NCBI GenBank assembly: GCA_016710075.1
Contig: JADJLO010000038.1
Location: 372,001 to 436,000 of the forward strand
Source: Acidobacteriota bacterium
GTDB lineage: Bacteria; Acidobacteriota; Blastocatellia; RBC074
Direction of reading: 5' to 3'
Length of the DNA stretch: 64,000 nt
In this document: positions 1 through 10,234 of the stretch, in pieces
How the letters are laid out: every line of letters starts with the position of its first letter
Numbering within the stretch: position 1 is the stretch's first letter
Program-made: the position numbers and the translations under genes
The notes under the pieces: generated by a model
The model's input: the letters and a program-made list of their open reading frames with translations, nothing else
What the model was told of the DNA's origin: nothing
Database searches by the model: none

Positions 1-559
1 GGTGCCAGCCGATGGCGGTGGGGTAGAAGAGAATCTGCGCGCCGGTAAGTGCGGTCAGGCGGGCGCCCTCCGGATACCACTGATCCCAGCAGATGAGAAC
101 TCCCAGTTTGCCGAATCTGGTATCAAATGATTTGAATCCGAGGTCACCCGGCGTGAAATAAAATTTCTCGTAAAAATGCGGATCGTCCGGGATATGCATC
201 TTGCGATAGAGTCCGAGGGTCGAGCCATCGGCATCAATAATGGCGGCCGTGTTGTGATAAAGTCCAGGAGCTCGCCGCTCGAACAACGATCCGATGATGA
301 CAATTCCGCGCGCCGCGGCGAGTTTGGACAAGGCCTCGGTGCTGGGGCCGGGCACAGTCTCTGCGAGCTGGAAATATTGGTGATCCTCGATCTGGCAGAA
401 ATATCTGGAGCGGAAAAGCTCCTGAGTCGAGACAATATTAGCGCCGGACTTTGCCGCACGGTCGATCAGTTCGACAACCTTGTCGAGGTTCTCCTTCGGA
501 TCCTGGCTGCAGCTCATCTGAATCAGTGCAACATTGACCTTGTTATTGTTATTATTCAT
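1..559 (-). CDS. aguB: N-carbamoylputrescine amidase, partial (C-terminus outside window)
   Basis: The frame opens at an ATG at 557-559 and runs off the window edge, giving about 186 N-terminal residues. It is a carbon-nitrogen hydrolase (nitrilase superfamily). The expected catalytic residues are visible: Glu in STQELF, Lys in LYRKMH and the nucleophile Cys in GVLICWDQWYPEGAR. The stretch FYEKFYFTPGDLGF is typical of N-carbamoylputrescine amidase, which hydrolyses N-carbamoylputrescine to putrescine, CO2 and ammonia in the agmatine route of polyamine synthesis. The early codons encode a run of six Asn. It is divergent from the TPR gene, with 15 bp between the start codons. The family call is firm; the substrate rests on this motif and the absent C-terminus cannot be checked. 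Confidence 0.85.
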   Translation of the reverse strand, partial: MNNNNNKVNVALIQMSCSQDPKENLDKVVELIDRAAKSGANIVSTQELFRSRYFCQIEDHQYFQLAETVPGPSTEALSKLAAARGIVIIGSLFERRAPGLYHNTAAIIDADGSTLGLYRKMHIPDDPHFYEKFYFTPGDLGFKSFDTRFGKLGVLICWDQWYPEGARLTALTGAQILFYPTAIGWH

Positions 560-574
560 AAATGGTGATTATAA

Positions 575-2932
575 ATGTCCATGGCTTTTAACAAAACCAT
601 GAAACGACTGGTACTGAATACTTCAATCCTGATTTTCGTCATGATGATCATGATCATGTCCGGTTGTGCAACGGACCCGGGCAGGATCAGGATGGAGCAC
701 ATTGCAAAAGGCAGGCAATATCTGGCCGGCGGGCAGTATCCTGAAGCCCGGATCGAGTTCCGCACGGCGCTCCAGGCTGACGGCAGAAAGGACCTGAAGC
801 TGGTTGAGGCCCACCTTGGTCTCGGCGAAGCGGCTCTTGGAATGGGCTATTTTCAGGAGGCAGCGGAATCGTACTACGAGGTGATGCGGATTGCTCCGGA
901 TAATCTCGAAGCCCGGATCAGGGCCGGGTCGCTGCTGCTCAAATATCCAAATGAAGCCGGCATCAAAGAAGCCGAGAGGCTGGCAAATGACGTCATCCTG
1001 AAAAAGCCGGAATACGTTGACGGTCACCTTCTATCGGCAAATGCCCTGATTGCCCGCAGGGAATGGGATGGCGCAAAGGTTGCCATCGATCGGGCCATAC
1101 AGCTCGATCCCGGCCGGATCGATGGCCGGATATCGCTTGCAAGGCTATACACCGAGCGCGCGGCGTCGGATCAGAAAAATGCTGAAAGCCTGCGAAATCA
1201 GGCGGAATCGACATACAAACAGATCATTGAAACGCATCCTGAATCGGCGCCGGCGCATCTTGCCTACGGAGATTATCTGTTCGCTCTCAACCGCCATGAC
1301 GAGGCTGAAAAACAACTGATTGCCGCGACCACCCTTGACCCGAAAGACCGGCTGACGCTGTCGGCTCTTTTCCGGTATTACGAATCACGAAAACGTTATC
1401 AGGATGCGGAAAAAGTTCTTACCAGACTGATTGCACTCGATCAGAATAAAGTGGCGGGGCGGGCACAGATGATTGACCTTCACGCGCGCGCGGGGCTTGC
1501 AGATCAGGCGATGGCCGAGTACCGGCAACTGCTCGCCGAAAGGCCCGAGTTCCTCCGCGGTTATTCGAGACTCGCGGAACTGCTGCTCGACGCCGGCGAT
1601 CTGCCGGGCGCCGCAGCGCAGATTGAAGCCGCTCTCAAACGGAGCCCTCAGGACACCGACGGACTGCTCCTTCGAGGCCGCATCAAAATAATCAACGGCC
1701 AATACCGCGAGGCGTTGAACGATCTTGAGCAGGTGCTCAGATTCGAGCCGTCGATGCCCGAAGCGCTTTACGCCGCCGCCGACGCTCACATTCAGAACAA
1801 CGATGCCTCACAGGCAAGGCTCCTGGTTAATCGCCTGCTGGCGAACTCACCAAAAAATCCAATGGGAATGCTCATGCTGGTAAGAATCCAGCTCAGTGAA
1901 ACCAGGACCGGCGATGCCGAGAGAACGGCAACCAAGGCTCTCGAAAACCTGAAAGGCCTCAAAAACGACTACCCGTCGCAGATCGCCGGCAGGGTGTCCT
2001 TCGAATCGCTGCCTGATTGGGAGAGCCGGACACTGGTGACACGGGCTGTCTGTCGCATCAATCTTCGCGATTATGCAGGGGCTCAAAAGGATGTAGAAGA
2101 TGCGCTCTCGATAGATCCGAGCAGTGCCGAGGCGCGAATCAATCTGGCAGTGATCCACATGGTTCGCGGCAGACTTGACGATGCGGCGCGTGAAGCCGGG
2201 AAAGCTCTCGAACTGGCCCCCGGCAATATCGGCGCGCTCGCAACCATCAACGATGTTGCCATACGCCAGGGCCGTTTCCGTGAAGCCCTCGCCAGGATGG
2301 ATTCACTGCTCGCAACTCAGGGGGATCGCCCTCAGATTCTGGAACAGAAGGCACGGATATTCATCGCTCAAAAAGATACAGCCAGCGCCGAAACCACCCT
2401 TCGCCGGCTGGTTGAAAAGCATCCTGATTACATCAACGCCTATTTCGCGCTAAGCGACCTTTACCAGATATCCCAAAACCGCACCGATCGTGCAATCGGC
2501 GAACTCAATGAAATCATTCGCCTCAAGCCCGGCAATATCACTCAAATCGCTCAGGCTCACCTGATGATTGCTCTTCTTGAAGAATCGCGGGGAAATCTCG
2601 ACGCCGCAGTGAGGAATTATGAGGCCTCTATCGGATACGAAAAACGATCAGCAGGCGCGGCTATCGCATTCAACAACCTGGCATGGCTCTATGCCGACAG
2701 AGGCATGGGAAATCTGGACAAGGCTACCGATTATGCGCGAAGCGCCATAGCCATCACGCCTGAAGCGAGCTTTTACGACACTCTCGGTTACGCATATCTC
2801 AAAAAAGGCCAGTTCGATATGGCAATCGATCAGTTCAAAAAAGCGATCGAGCGCAGGCCGCAGAACCAGACCTACCGCGGCCACCTCGCTCAGGCGGAAG
2901 AAAGAAAGGAAGAAGGAGGAATGAAGAATTGA
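575..2932 (+). CDS. TPR-repeat lipoprotein
   Basis: A 785-residue exported protein. A basic start and a hydrophobic stretch end in MSGC around residue 30, a plausible lipobox, so it is probably lipid-anchored. The rest is an almost continuous array of tetratricopeptide repeats from about residue 45 to the end, with units such as ARIEFRTALQADG and AIDQFKKAIERRPQNQ. TPR arrays serve as protein-binding scaffolds; the partner is unknown. An alternative start is the ATG at 599; neither has a strong ribosome-binding site. The last codons and the stop (TGA at 2930-2932) lie inside the GAATTGAGAATG-type intergenic repeat, so the final residues may be a repeat insertion. PEP-CTERM/exosortase-associated TPR proteins look similar, but no exosortase gene is seen here. 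Confidence 0.85.
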   Translation: MSMAFNKTMKRLVLNTSILIFVMMIMIMSGCATDPGRIRMEHIAKGRQYLAGGQYPEARIEFRTALQADGRKDLKLVEAHLGLGEAALGMGYFQEAAESYYEVMRIAPDNLEARIRAGSLLLKYPNEAGIKEAERLANDVILKKPEYVDGHLLSANALIARREWDGAKVAIDRAIQLDPGRIDGRISLARLYTERAASDQKNAESLRNQAESTYKQIIETHPESAPAHLAYGDYLFALNRHDEAEKQLIAATTLDPKDRLTLSALFRYYESRKRYQDAEKVLTRLIALDQNKVAGRAQMIDLHARAGLADQAMAEYRQLLAERPEFLRGYSRLAELLLDAGDLPGAAAQIEAALKRSPQDTDGLLLRGRIKIINGQYREALNDLEQVLRFEPSMPEALYAAADAHIQNNDASQARLLVNRLLANSPKNPMGMLMLVRIQLSETRTGDAERTATKALENLKGLKNDYPSQIAGRVSFESLPDWESRTLVTRAVCRINLRDYAGAQKDVEDALSIDPSSAEARINLAVIHMVRGRLDDAAREAGKALELAPGNIGALATINDVAIRQGRFREALARMDSLLATQGDRPQILEQKARIFIAQKDTASAETTLRRLVEKHPDYINAYFALSDLYQISQNRTDRAIGELNEIIRLKPGNITQIAQAHLMIALLEESRGNLDAAVRNYEASIGYEKRSAGAAIAFNNLAWLYADRGMGNLDKATDYARSAIAITPEASFYDTLGYAYLKKGQFDMAIDQFKKAIERRPQNQTYRGHLAQAEERKEEGGMKN

Positions 2933-3090
2933 GAATTGAGAATGAAGAATAGAGAATGTGCATTTTGAATTGAATGAATATTAAGACTCAATGGCTTTAC
3001 CAGATTGAATCAATGTTCCCCATTCTTCATTCTCAATTCACCATTCTGCATTCTCCATTCTTCATTCTCCATTCTCTATTCTTCATTTCT
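2921..3090. repeat. Inverted array of degenerate GAATTGAGAATG/GAAGAATAGAGAATG words between convergent genes
   Basis: The left arm (2921-2963) is made of purine-rich words such as GAATTGAGAATGAAGAATAG. The right arm (about 3018-3088) is made of their reverse complements (CATTCTTCATTCTCAATTC and variants). Transcribed from either side, the arms could pair around a roughly 55-nt AT-rich loop. The repeat covers the stop codon of the TPR gene and begins directly after the stop of the FKBP gene, so it occupies the whole convergent gap. A bidirectional terminator role is inferred from position. Confidence 0.7.
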
Positions 3091-3917
3091 TATTTGACCC
3101 CGAGCAACTCGACTTCAAAGATGAGAGTGGAGTTAGGCGGGATCGGCCCGACTCCGCGAGAGCCGTAGCCGAGTTGCGGAGGGATGATCAGCTTTCTTTT
3201 TCCGCCGACCTTCATCGTCATGACGCCCTCATCCCAGCCGCTGATTACCTGGCGAACTCCGATGGTGAAGGTAAATGGCTGGCCGCGATCGAGCGAGCTG
3301 TCGAATTTCGTGCCGTCTTCGAGGGTGCCTGTGTAATGGACTGTCCCCTGTTGGCCGGTCTGCGGGCTTGCGCCGGCGCCGACGACGATATCTTCATATT
3401 TGAGACCTGATCCTGTAGTCATGATCTTACCTGTTGAACCTCCTGATTTATTATTCATCGGGATCGAAACCCATGAGATCGCACGCCATCGGCCTGCGCG
3501 TTTGACCCAGACCGACTGATGGCCGGACGAGCCGAGTTCCCTGCCGCCACGGATGTAGGTTGAACGACCGGTCACAATCGCAGTCGTGCCGTATAGCCGG
3601 AGTTTGAACTCATCTGTTTCGATCTCATCCAGCTTCATCATTCCGGACTTGATCATCTCGATCATTTTGGCCTTGTCGATAAAGCTGCCGTCAGAGTTTA
3701 TCGCCAGAAAATCACCGGCAAAGATACGGTCAAGCGTTGCAGCATCGTTTTTGACCACGGCATTGAACCATTCGCGCTCGAGCTTCTTCAACTGTGATTC
3801 AGCGAGAGCTGTGGGAGATGCCGTGACACGGGTCGCGGCGCCGGTCCTGGCTTGAGCCATCATCGACCCGGTCGATACAATCGCCAGAAGCGATACCAAT
3901 AATATCCTTTTGAACAA
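3090..3917 (-). CDS. Exported DUF4440/SnoaL-like and FKBP-type peptidyl-prolyl isomerase fusion
   Basis: I place the start at the TTG codon 3915-3917. AAGGAG lies just upstream, and this start gives a clean signal peptide, MFKRILLVSLLAIVS, with cleavage near MMAQA. Upstream ATGs at 3947 and 3983 would bury the signal in an N-terminal extension. After export come a SnoaL/DUF4440-type NTF2-fold domain (about residues 35-150, with LEREWFNAVVKNDAATLDRI) and a complete FKBP domain (about 165-275, with GTVHYTGTLEDGTKFDSS and the hallmark GYG and FEVELL segments). FKBP domains catalyse cis-trans isomerisation at Xaa-Pro bonds, here probably in the periplasm. The fusion partner may bind a ligand or support dimerisation; this is inference. 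The gene converges with the TPR gene. Confidence 0.85.
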   Translation of the reverse strand: MFKRILLVSLLAIVSTGSMMAQARTGAATRVTASPTALAESQLKKLEREWFNAVVKNDAATLDRIFAGDFLAINSDGSFIDKAKMIEMIKSGMMKLDEIETDEFKLRLYGTTAIVTGRSTYIRGGRELGSSGHQSVWVKRAGRWRAISWVSIPMNNKSGGSTGKIMTTGSGLKYEDIVVGAGASPQTGQQGTVHYTGTLEDGTKFDSSLDRGQPFTFTIGVRQVISGWDEGVMTMKVGGKRKLIIPPQLGYGSRGVGPIPPNSTLIFEVELLGVK

Positions 3918-4017
3918 TTTAAACTCCTTACGTATTGGATTTGTCATCCTGCGGCTTTTTGTGCTATCAGCTAACTGATTCACCGCAATTCAAAATACCA
4001 GATTATCCGGGAGGTTT

Positions 4018-5739
4018 ATGAAAAAATCACTAGATCGGCGTACATTTGTAAAATTACTTCCGAGCGCGGGGTTAGCCGGAGCATCTCTGACCGGTGCAGA
4101 TTACGGCAATGTCCTGGCCCAACAACAGGGTCAGCCGCAGGTACCGCAGAAGGTCACCAAAGAGATGATGCGCGCCGCGGAGCAGCTCATCGGCATCGAA
4201 CTGACGGATGCGCAGGAATCGATGGCATTGCAGGGAGTCAACCGCAATCTGCAAAGCTACGAGAATCTGCGAAAAATCGACGTCCCTCTGGACACTGAAC
4301 CCGCAACCGCATTTCATCCCGCGCTGCCCGGGAAAAAACCGTCAACAGTGCGAAAGCCTCGGACTGCAAAGCAGGGCCGCAGAAAGATAGATCTGCCCAA
4401 ATACAATTCCATCGAAGATCTGGCTTTCTGCACAGTCACGCAGCTTGCTGAACTGGTGCGCACCCGCAAAGTGAGTTCGATGGATCTGACGAAGATGTAC
4501 CTCGAAAGGCTGAAAAAATACGGGCCTAAACTGCTCTGCGTCATCACACTGACTGAAGAACTGGCGCTGCAGCAGGCACAGCAGGCTGATCTGGAAATCA
4601 AAAGCGGAAAATATCGCGGGCCGCTGCACGGGATACCTTGCGGCGTCAAAGATCTGTTCGCCACCAAGGGCATCAAAACCACGTGGGGTGCGGAGCCATA
4701 TCGTGACCAGATGATCGACCATGATTCGACAGTCGTCGAGCGGCTGAGAAATGCGGGAGCCGTGCTTCTGGCCAAGCTATCCATGGGAGCCCTCGCACAG
4801 GGCGGGCGGTGGTTTGAAGGCATGACACGCAACCCCTGGCAGCCGGAAGAGACAAATACCGGATCGAGCGGTTCATCCGCCGGCTCGGCATCCGCCACAT
4901 CAGCGGGTCTGGTAGGCTTCGCCATCGGCACTGAAACGCTTGGGTCGATAGTCTCCCCATCATCGCGCTGCGGCGTTGCCGGATTGCGACCGACTTATGG
5001 CCGAATCAGCCGATACGGCGCGATGGGGTTGAGCTGGACCATGGATAAGGTTGGGCCGATCTGCCGCGGCATTGAAGATTGCGCACTGGTTCTCGATGCC
5101 CTGCATGGCCCGGATGGACACGATCTCACCGTGGAAGATGTCGCCTTCGACTGGGAGCCTGAAAGACCGCTCTCGAAGATGCGCATCGGTTATATCAAAG
5201 CCGAGTTCGAGCAGGGTGACGATGCGCGAAAGAAGATGTACCAGGAAGCTCTTGACGCCCTCAAGGCCGCCGGAGCCAATCTACAACCATTCGAGCTGCC
5301 TACATTCCAGGCACAGAGCCTGCGGATCATCCTCAATGCGGAAGCCGCCGCGGCATTCGACGACATAACACGTGACGGCCGCGTCAATCAGCTTTCAGGT
5401 CAGAGTCCCAATGACTGGCCGAACTCATTCCGCACTGCGCGTTTCATAACTGCTGTTGAATATATCAGAGCCCAGCGGGCGCGAACGCTGCTGATGCGAG
5501 AGATGGAAAAGCTGATGTCCAAATGGGATTGTTTCGTCACACCTGCGCCAGGCAGTGCGAGCCTTCTGATTACAAATCTCACCGGGCACCCGGCGGCAGT
5601 GATCCCCTGCGGCTTCATCAACAATCTGCCTCAGGCAATAATGTTCACGGGCAATCTGTATGACGAGGCTGCGCCGCTGCGAGTCGCGCTTGCCTACGAA
5701 CAGGCCACGAAATGGCACACGATGCATCCGAAACTGTAA
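4018..5739 (+). CDS. Tat-exported amidase (amidase signature family)
   Basis: A 573-residue protein starting at an ATG 4 nt after GGGAGG. It opens with a twin-arginine signal (DRRTFVKLL, then a hydrophobic stretch ending near VLAQ), which suggests export in folded form. From about residue 145 it is an amidase-signature hydrolase. The Ser-cisSer-Lys triad is visible: Lys in GVKDLF (about 212), the Gly/Ser-rich loop TNTGSSGSSAGSA (about 280-292) and the nucleophile Ser in GTETLGSIVSPS (about 305-315). It resembles the GatA fold, but the Tat signal, the 100-residue N-terminal extension and the absence of gatB/gatC argue against a tRNA amidotransferase. The substrate is unknown. The 3' end converges with the aldehyde dehydrogenase, with 3 bp between the stops. 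Confidence 0.88.
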   Translation: MKKSLDRRTFVKLLPSAGLAGASLTGADYGNVLAQQQGQPQVPQKVTKEMMRAAEQLIGIELTDAQESMALQGVNRNLQSYENLRKIDVPLDTEPATAFHPALPGKKPSTVRKPRTAKQGRRKIDLPKYNSIEDLAFCTVTQLAELVRTRKVSSMDLTKMYLERLKKYGPKLLCVITLTEELALQQAQQADLEIKSGKYRGPLHGIPCGVKDLFATKGIKTTWGAEPYRDQMIDHDSTVVERLRNAGAVLLAKLSMGALAQGGRWFEGMTRNPWQPEETNTGSSGSSAGSASATSAGLVGFAIGTETLGSIVSPSSRCGVAGLRPTYGRISRYGAMGLSWTMDKVGPICRGIEDCALVLDALHGPDGHDLTVEDVAFDWEPERPLSKMRIGYIKAEFEQGDDARKKMYQEALDALKAAGANLQPFELPTFQAQSLRIILNAEAAAAFDDITRDGRVNQLSGQSPNDWPNSFRTARFITAVEYIRAQRARTLLMREMEKLMSKWDCFVTPAPGSASLLITNLTGHPAAVIPCGFINNLPQAIMFTGNLYDEAAPLRVALAYEQATKWHTMHPKL

Positions 5740-5742
5740 GCC

Positions 5743-7170
5743 TCAGAGATTAAGGCCGAGCGAGACGTGTTTGGTTTCGAGGAAGGCATCGAGTCCCTCG
5801 CTGCCGAGCTCTCTTCCCCATCCGCTCTGTTTGACTCCGCCGAAAGGGGCATTGCTCGTCGAAGGAACGCCGTCGTTGATGCCGATGGTGCCGGCTTCGA
5901 GTGATTCCATCAATCTGAAGGCCCGGTCGAGATCTGCGGTGAAGGCATAAGCGCTCAAACCGTATGGAGAACTATTGGCCATCTCGATTGCCTGCTCTTC
6001 GGTCTCGAACGACGTGATGGCAGCCACGGGCGCGAATGTTTCTTCATGCATGCAAAGTGAGTCAGGACTCACATCGGCGATGACCGTCGGTTCGATAAAG
6101 AAGCCCTTGTCGCCCGACCTACGGCCTCCGCACATCAGTCTGGCGCCGTTAGCGACGGCATTTTCGATGTGACTGAGAGCCTTGGCCAATCCCTGTTCAT
6201 CGATCAGCGGGCCGATCTCGACACCGGATTCGAGACCGTCACCGAATTTCATGGATTTCATTCGGGATGTGAAAGCCTCCACGAATTGATCATAAATCGA
6301 CCGTTGAACATAGATGCGATTGGCGGCGATACAGGACTGCCCAGTGTTTCGTGTCTTGGCAATGAGAGCCCCCTCGACTGCCCGGCTGAGATCGATGTCA
6401 TCGAAGATGAGAACCGGGGCGTTTCCGCCAAGTTCAAGTGAGAGCGGTTTAACGGTCTGCGCCGCGCCGGCAATCAGCAGTCGCCCGACTTCGGTTGACC
6501 CCGTGAAAGTCACTTTGCGGCAGAGCGGGTTTTCGAGAAACTCTTTGCCGATTTCGGCTGGATCTCCAAGAACGACCTGAAGGACATTTTTCGGCAAACC
6601 TGCGGCAGCGGCGCATTCCGCCAGTGCGATGGCGCTAAGAGGCGTCTGCTCCGCCGGCTTGAGCACGACGGTGTTCCCGGCCGCCCATGCTGGCGCGGCT
6701 TTCCGCACAGCGAGGACGAGAGGGAAATTGCACGGCGTAATCGCACCGATGACTCCCATCGGAGACTTGATGACCAGATGGCGCTTGCCGTCGACCTGAT
6801 GAGGGATGATGCGGCCATAAGCGCGGCGCGCTTCCTCAGCAAACCATCGAAGATGATCGACGGTCATTCCGATTTCGCCCTTGCTCTGAGCCAGCGACTT
6901 GCCGTTCTCGAGCGTAATGGTCCTGGCGAGATCATCGGCTCTCTTTTCGATCTCATCGGCAATGGCGTGGAGGAATCCTCCGCGAGTTTTGCCCGGCAGT
7001 TTTCGCCAGGATTCGAATGCCGTATGAGCGTCACCGATTGCACCACGCACCCGGGCACGGTCAACGGTTGAAACCTGGGCAATCGTCTCTCCATTCGCGG
7101 GATTGATGACCGCTTGAAACGGCCCGGATTCAACCCATTCGCCGTCGAGAAAAAGCGGATATGTTTTCAT
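5743..7170 (-). CDS. gabD: Succinate-semialdehyde dehydrogenase-type NAD(P)-dependent aldehyde dehydrogenase
   Basis: A full-length (475 aa) aldehyde dehydrogenase. Catalytic residues are in place: Asn148 in TPCNFP, Glu246 in LELGGN and nucleophile Cys280 in NTGQSC. The best family match by pattern is the GabD class (succinate-semialdehyde to succinate), with the C-terminal segment APFGGVKQSGWGREL. Other medium-chain aldehydes cannot be excluded. It has no GABA transaminase beside it, so the pathway is not confirmed by context. Threonine synthase lies about 100 bp upstream on the same strand, close enough for co-transcription. The ATG start has only a weak ribosome-binding site. Confidence 0.85.
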   Translation of the reverse strand: MKTYPLFLDGEWVESGPFQAVINPANGETIAQVSTVDRARVRGAIGDAHTAFESWRKLPGKTRGGFLHAIADEIEKRADDLARTITLENGKSLAQSKGEIGMTVDHLRWFAEEARRAYGRIIPHQVDGKRHLVIKSPMGVIGAITPCNFPLVLAVRKAAPAWAAGNTVVLKPAEQTPLSAIALAECAAAAGLPKNVLQVVLGDPAEIGKEFLENPLCRKVTFTGSTEVGRLLIAGAAQTVKPLSLELGGNAPVLIFDDIDLSRAVEGALIAKTRNTGQSCIAANRIYVQRSIYDQFVEAFTSRMKSMKFGDGLESGVEIGPLIDEQGLAKALSHIENAVANGARLMCGGRRSGDKGFFIEPTVIADVSPDSLCMHEETFAPVAAITSFETEEQAIEMANSSPYGLSAYAFTADLDRAFRLMESLEAGTIGINDGVPSTSNAPFGGVKQSGWGRELGSEGLDAFLETKHVSLGLNL

Positions 7171-7268
7171 GTCTTTTGATTTGAACGAATCTATTTTGGA
7201 ACCCTGGCGAGAGGCTTGCGCCCCCAGATCGTTAGACCACGGCCCGTTGCTATCATTAAACTGTCATT

Positions 7269-8444
<1,176 letters not shown>

Positions 8445-8566
8445 AATTTGCCTGTTGCGTATTATCCTCTGATTGTCTATTTTACCGTGTTTCAGTGATA
8501 TATCTTTGCATGGCGCAGATTACCAGTCGGCGCCGAATCGAACAACCGCCTTTCCGGAGATCTCGA

Positions 8567-9793
8567 ATGAAAAAGTCAGCTATCTGGTTTTGTTGCCTTG
8601 CGACCCTGGTTGCGAGCACATTTTCGCCGGCAGCATTATCACAATCATCGTCAATCATTGCGATAATAAATGCCAATGTGATCGACGGCATCGGCAATCA
8701 GCCGATACTCAATGCGACAGTGATGATTAAAGACGGGAAGATATCGGGCATTGCGGCCAATTCCAGGAGCGTTCCGGCCGGCGCATCGGTGATCGATCTC
8801 AAAGGTTACTGGCTGCTGCCGGGGTTTGTCGACGCGCACACGCATATTGCCGATATGCGTTCGGCAAGGGCGGCTCTCGTTTCGGGGGTAACTACTGCCC
8901 GCAACCTCGGAATTCCATATTTTGTGGATAAGGGCATCGGGGAACTCAACCGCCGCGGTGTGACTGATGTCCCGGAACTGCTTTGCGCCGGATATCACGT
9001 CCGCGTCCGCCCCGTTGAGGAATTCTTCATCAGCTTTCCGCAACTGCAGGATTTGATGGGCGGAGTTCGTGGAGAAACGGCCGTGCGCCGCGTCGTCCGG
9101 GCTCAGATCGATCGCGGAGTCGATGTCATCAAGATCAATGCAACAGAGAGAGCCGGTCTGCCCGACACCGATCCGCGCCAGCGCACCTTCACCGATGAAG
9201 AAATCGCCGCAATCGTCGATGAGGCGCGGAAGTCGAATATTTATGTAGCGTCACATGCTCACGGCGACGAAGGCGCTTTCGCCTCTGTTCGCGCCGGAGT
9301 CCGCTCAATCGAACACGGCACATATCTCAGCGACAAAACTCTCGCACTGATGAAAGAGCGCGGCACTTTCTTTGTGCCAACTATTTCAACTATGGCCGAA
9401 ATGATCGAACCCCGCAACGACGTCATCCTCCAAATTCGTGGAAAACACATGGCTCCACGGGTTCGTGAGACAACCGCAAAGGCTATTAAATTGGGTGTAA
9501 AAATTATCGCAGGCACCGACACCGAGTACGACAGGACCAGCAATTTCAGGCTGGCAAATGAAATTCAGGAACTGATAAATTGCGGTATGGCTCCGATGGA
9601 AGCGATAAAAGCGGCGACCTCTTATTCGGCCGAGTGCGCAGGAATACAGAACCGAACAGGGGCCATCAAAATCGGACTCGAAGCCGATCTCATAGCCATC
9701 GAAAGAGACCCTCTGACGGACGTCAGAAGCCTCCAGGACGTCCTGCTGGTGATCAATAACGGAAAAGTGGCGCTCAACAGGTTGAAATGGTGA
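8567..9793 (+). CDS. Exported metal-dependent amidohydrolase (imidazolonepropionase / Xaa-Pro dipeptidase-like)
   Basis: I chose the ATG at 8567 over the longer frame from 8495: it follows a GGAG sequence and gives a standard signal peptide (MKKSAIWFCCLATLVAS, cleavage near ALSQ). The mature protein (about 385 aa) has the amidohydrolase metal site: HTH in VDAHTHIAD (about residue 90), a metal-bridging Lys candidate in DVIKINATERAG, His in ASHAHGDEG, His in SIEHGTYL and Asp in AGTDTEYD. The order and spacing match exported Acidobacteria-type amidohydrolases annotated as Xaa-Pro dipeptidase or imidazolonepropionase-like. The N- and C-terminal parts form the usual beta-sandwich (ANVIDGIGNQP and GLEADLIAI). 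The substrate is unknown. Confidence 0.87.
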   Translation: MKKSAIWFCCLATLVASTFSPAALSQSSSIIAIINANVIDGIGNQPILNATVMIKDGKISGIAANSRSVPAGASVIDLKGYWLLPGFVDAHTHIADMRSARAALVSGVTTARNLGIPYFVDKGIGELNRRGVTDVPELLCAGYHVRVRPVEEFFISFPQLQDLMGGVRGETAVRRVVRAQIDRGVDVIKINATERAGLPDTDPRQRTFTDEEIAAIVDEARKSNIYVASHAHGDEGAFASVRAGVRSIEHGTYLSDKTLALMKERGTFFVPTISTMAEMIEPRNDVILQIRGKHMAPRVRETTAKAIKLGVKIIAGTDTEYDRTSNFRLANEIQELINCGMAPMEAIKAATSYSAECAGIQNRTGAIKIGLEADLIAIERDPLTDVRSLQDVLLVINNGKVALNRLKW

Positions 9794-9816
9794 ATCAGAA
9801 TCGTGGCTTGGCGAAG

Positions 9817-9950
9817 CGGGGGGGGGGGCGGGGGGGGGGGGGGGGAAAGACCGGGGGGAGGGGGGACGGGGGGGGGGGCGGGGGCGGGCCGGCGGGGGAG
9901 AGGGGGGAGGGGGGGGGGGGGGTTATGGGGGAAGTGGGCGGGGGGGGGGT
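9817..9950. repeat. Poly-G low-complexity tract
   Basis: About 130 bp that is almost entirely G on the plus strand, with runs of 10-16 G broken by single A, C or T. It follows the amidohydrolase stop by about 25 bp. Nothing similar occurs elsewhere in the window. It could form G-quadruplexes. It could equally be a sequencing or assembly artefact, for example no-signal calls from two-colour chemistry. Reading frames through it (Gly/Arg-rich or Pro-rich) are not credible genes. Confidence 0.7.
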
Positions 9951-10047
9951 GTTGCCAATGATACTGCACGCGGTTGCCCTCAAATGGCTGAGCAGTTACG
10001 TTTATTTAAAGTAACCTGACTGACAACCGATAACCGACAACTATTTC

Positions 10048-10234
10048 TCACCTGATGACGAGGCTTTGCACATTCGGATCCTTGCCTTCTCTGAACATTA
10101 ACCAGCCGATACTCCCGAGAACAGACGCTATCAGGAAGGCCAGGCCAACCAGACATCAAGATCTCGAAAATCTGAATAAAAAGCTCCCAGTTGAGCAGAC
10201 CAGGCAGTAATTCAGTCATTGCTACAGGTTCCAT
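10048..10234 (-). CDS. Small single-pass membrane protein, split by one extra base
   Basis: The ATG at 10232-10234 follows a strong AGGAG. The frame gives MEPVAMTELLPGLLNWELF and continues IQIFEILM. It then becomes unreadable, while the neighbouring frame continues as a clear transmembrane helix (LVGLAFLIASVLGSIGWLMF) with a charged tail and a stop at 10048. Removing one base near 10153 joins both halves into a 61-residue one-helix protein. No family is recognised. The break lies about 200 bp from the poly-G tract, so a consensus error is likely. Confidence rests on the ribosome-binding site and on the continuity of the helix. Confidence 0.45.

Noticed and set aside
4018..5739. GatA subunit of glutamyl-tRNA amidotransferase
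   Set aside because: Tat signal, long N-terminal extension and no gatB or gatC nearby.
9787..10014. Gly/Arg-rich and Pro-rich open frames over the poly-G tract
   Set aside because: They exist only because poly-G and poly-C lack stop codons; no start signal, no family resemblance.
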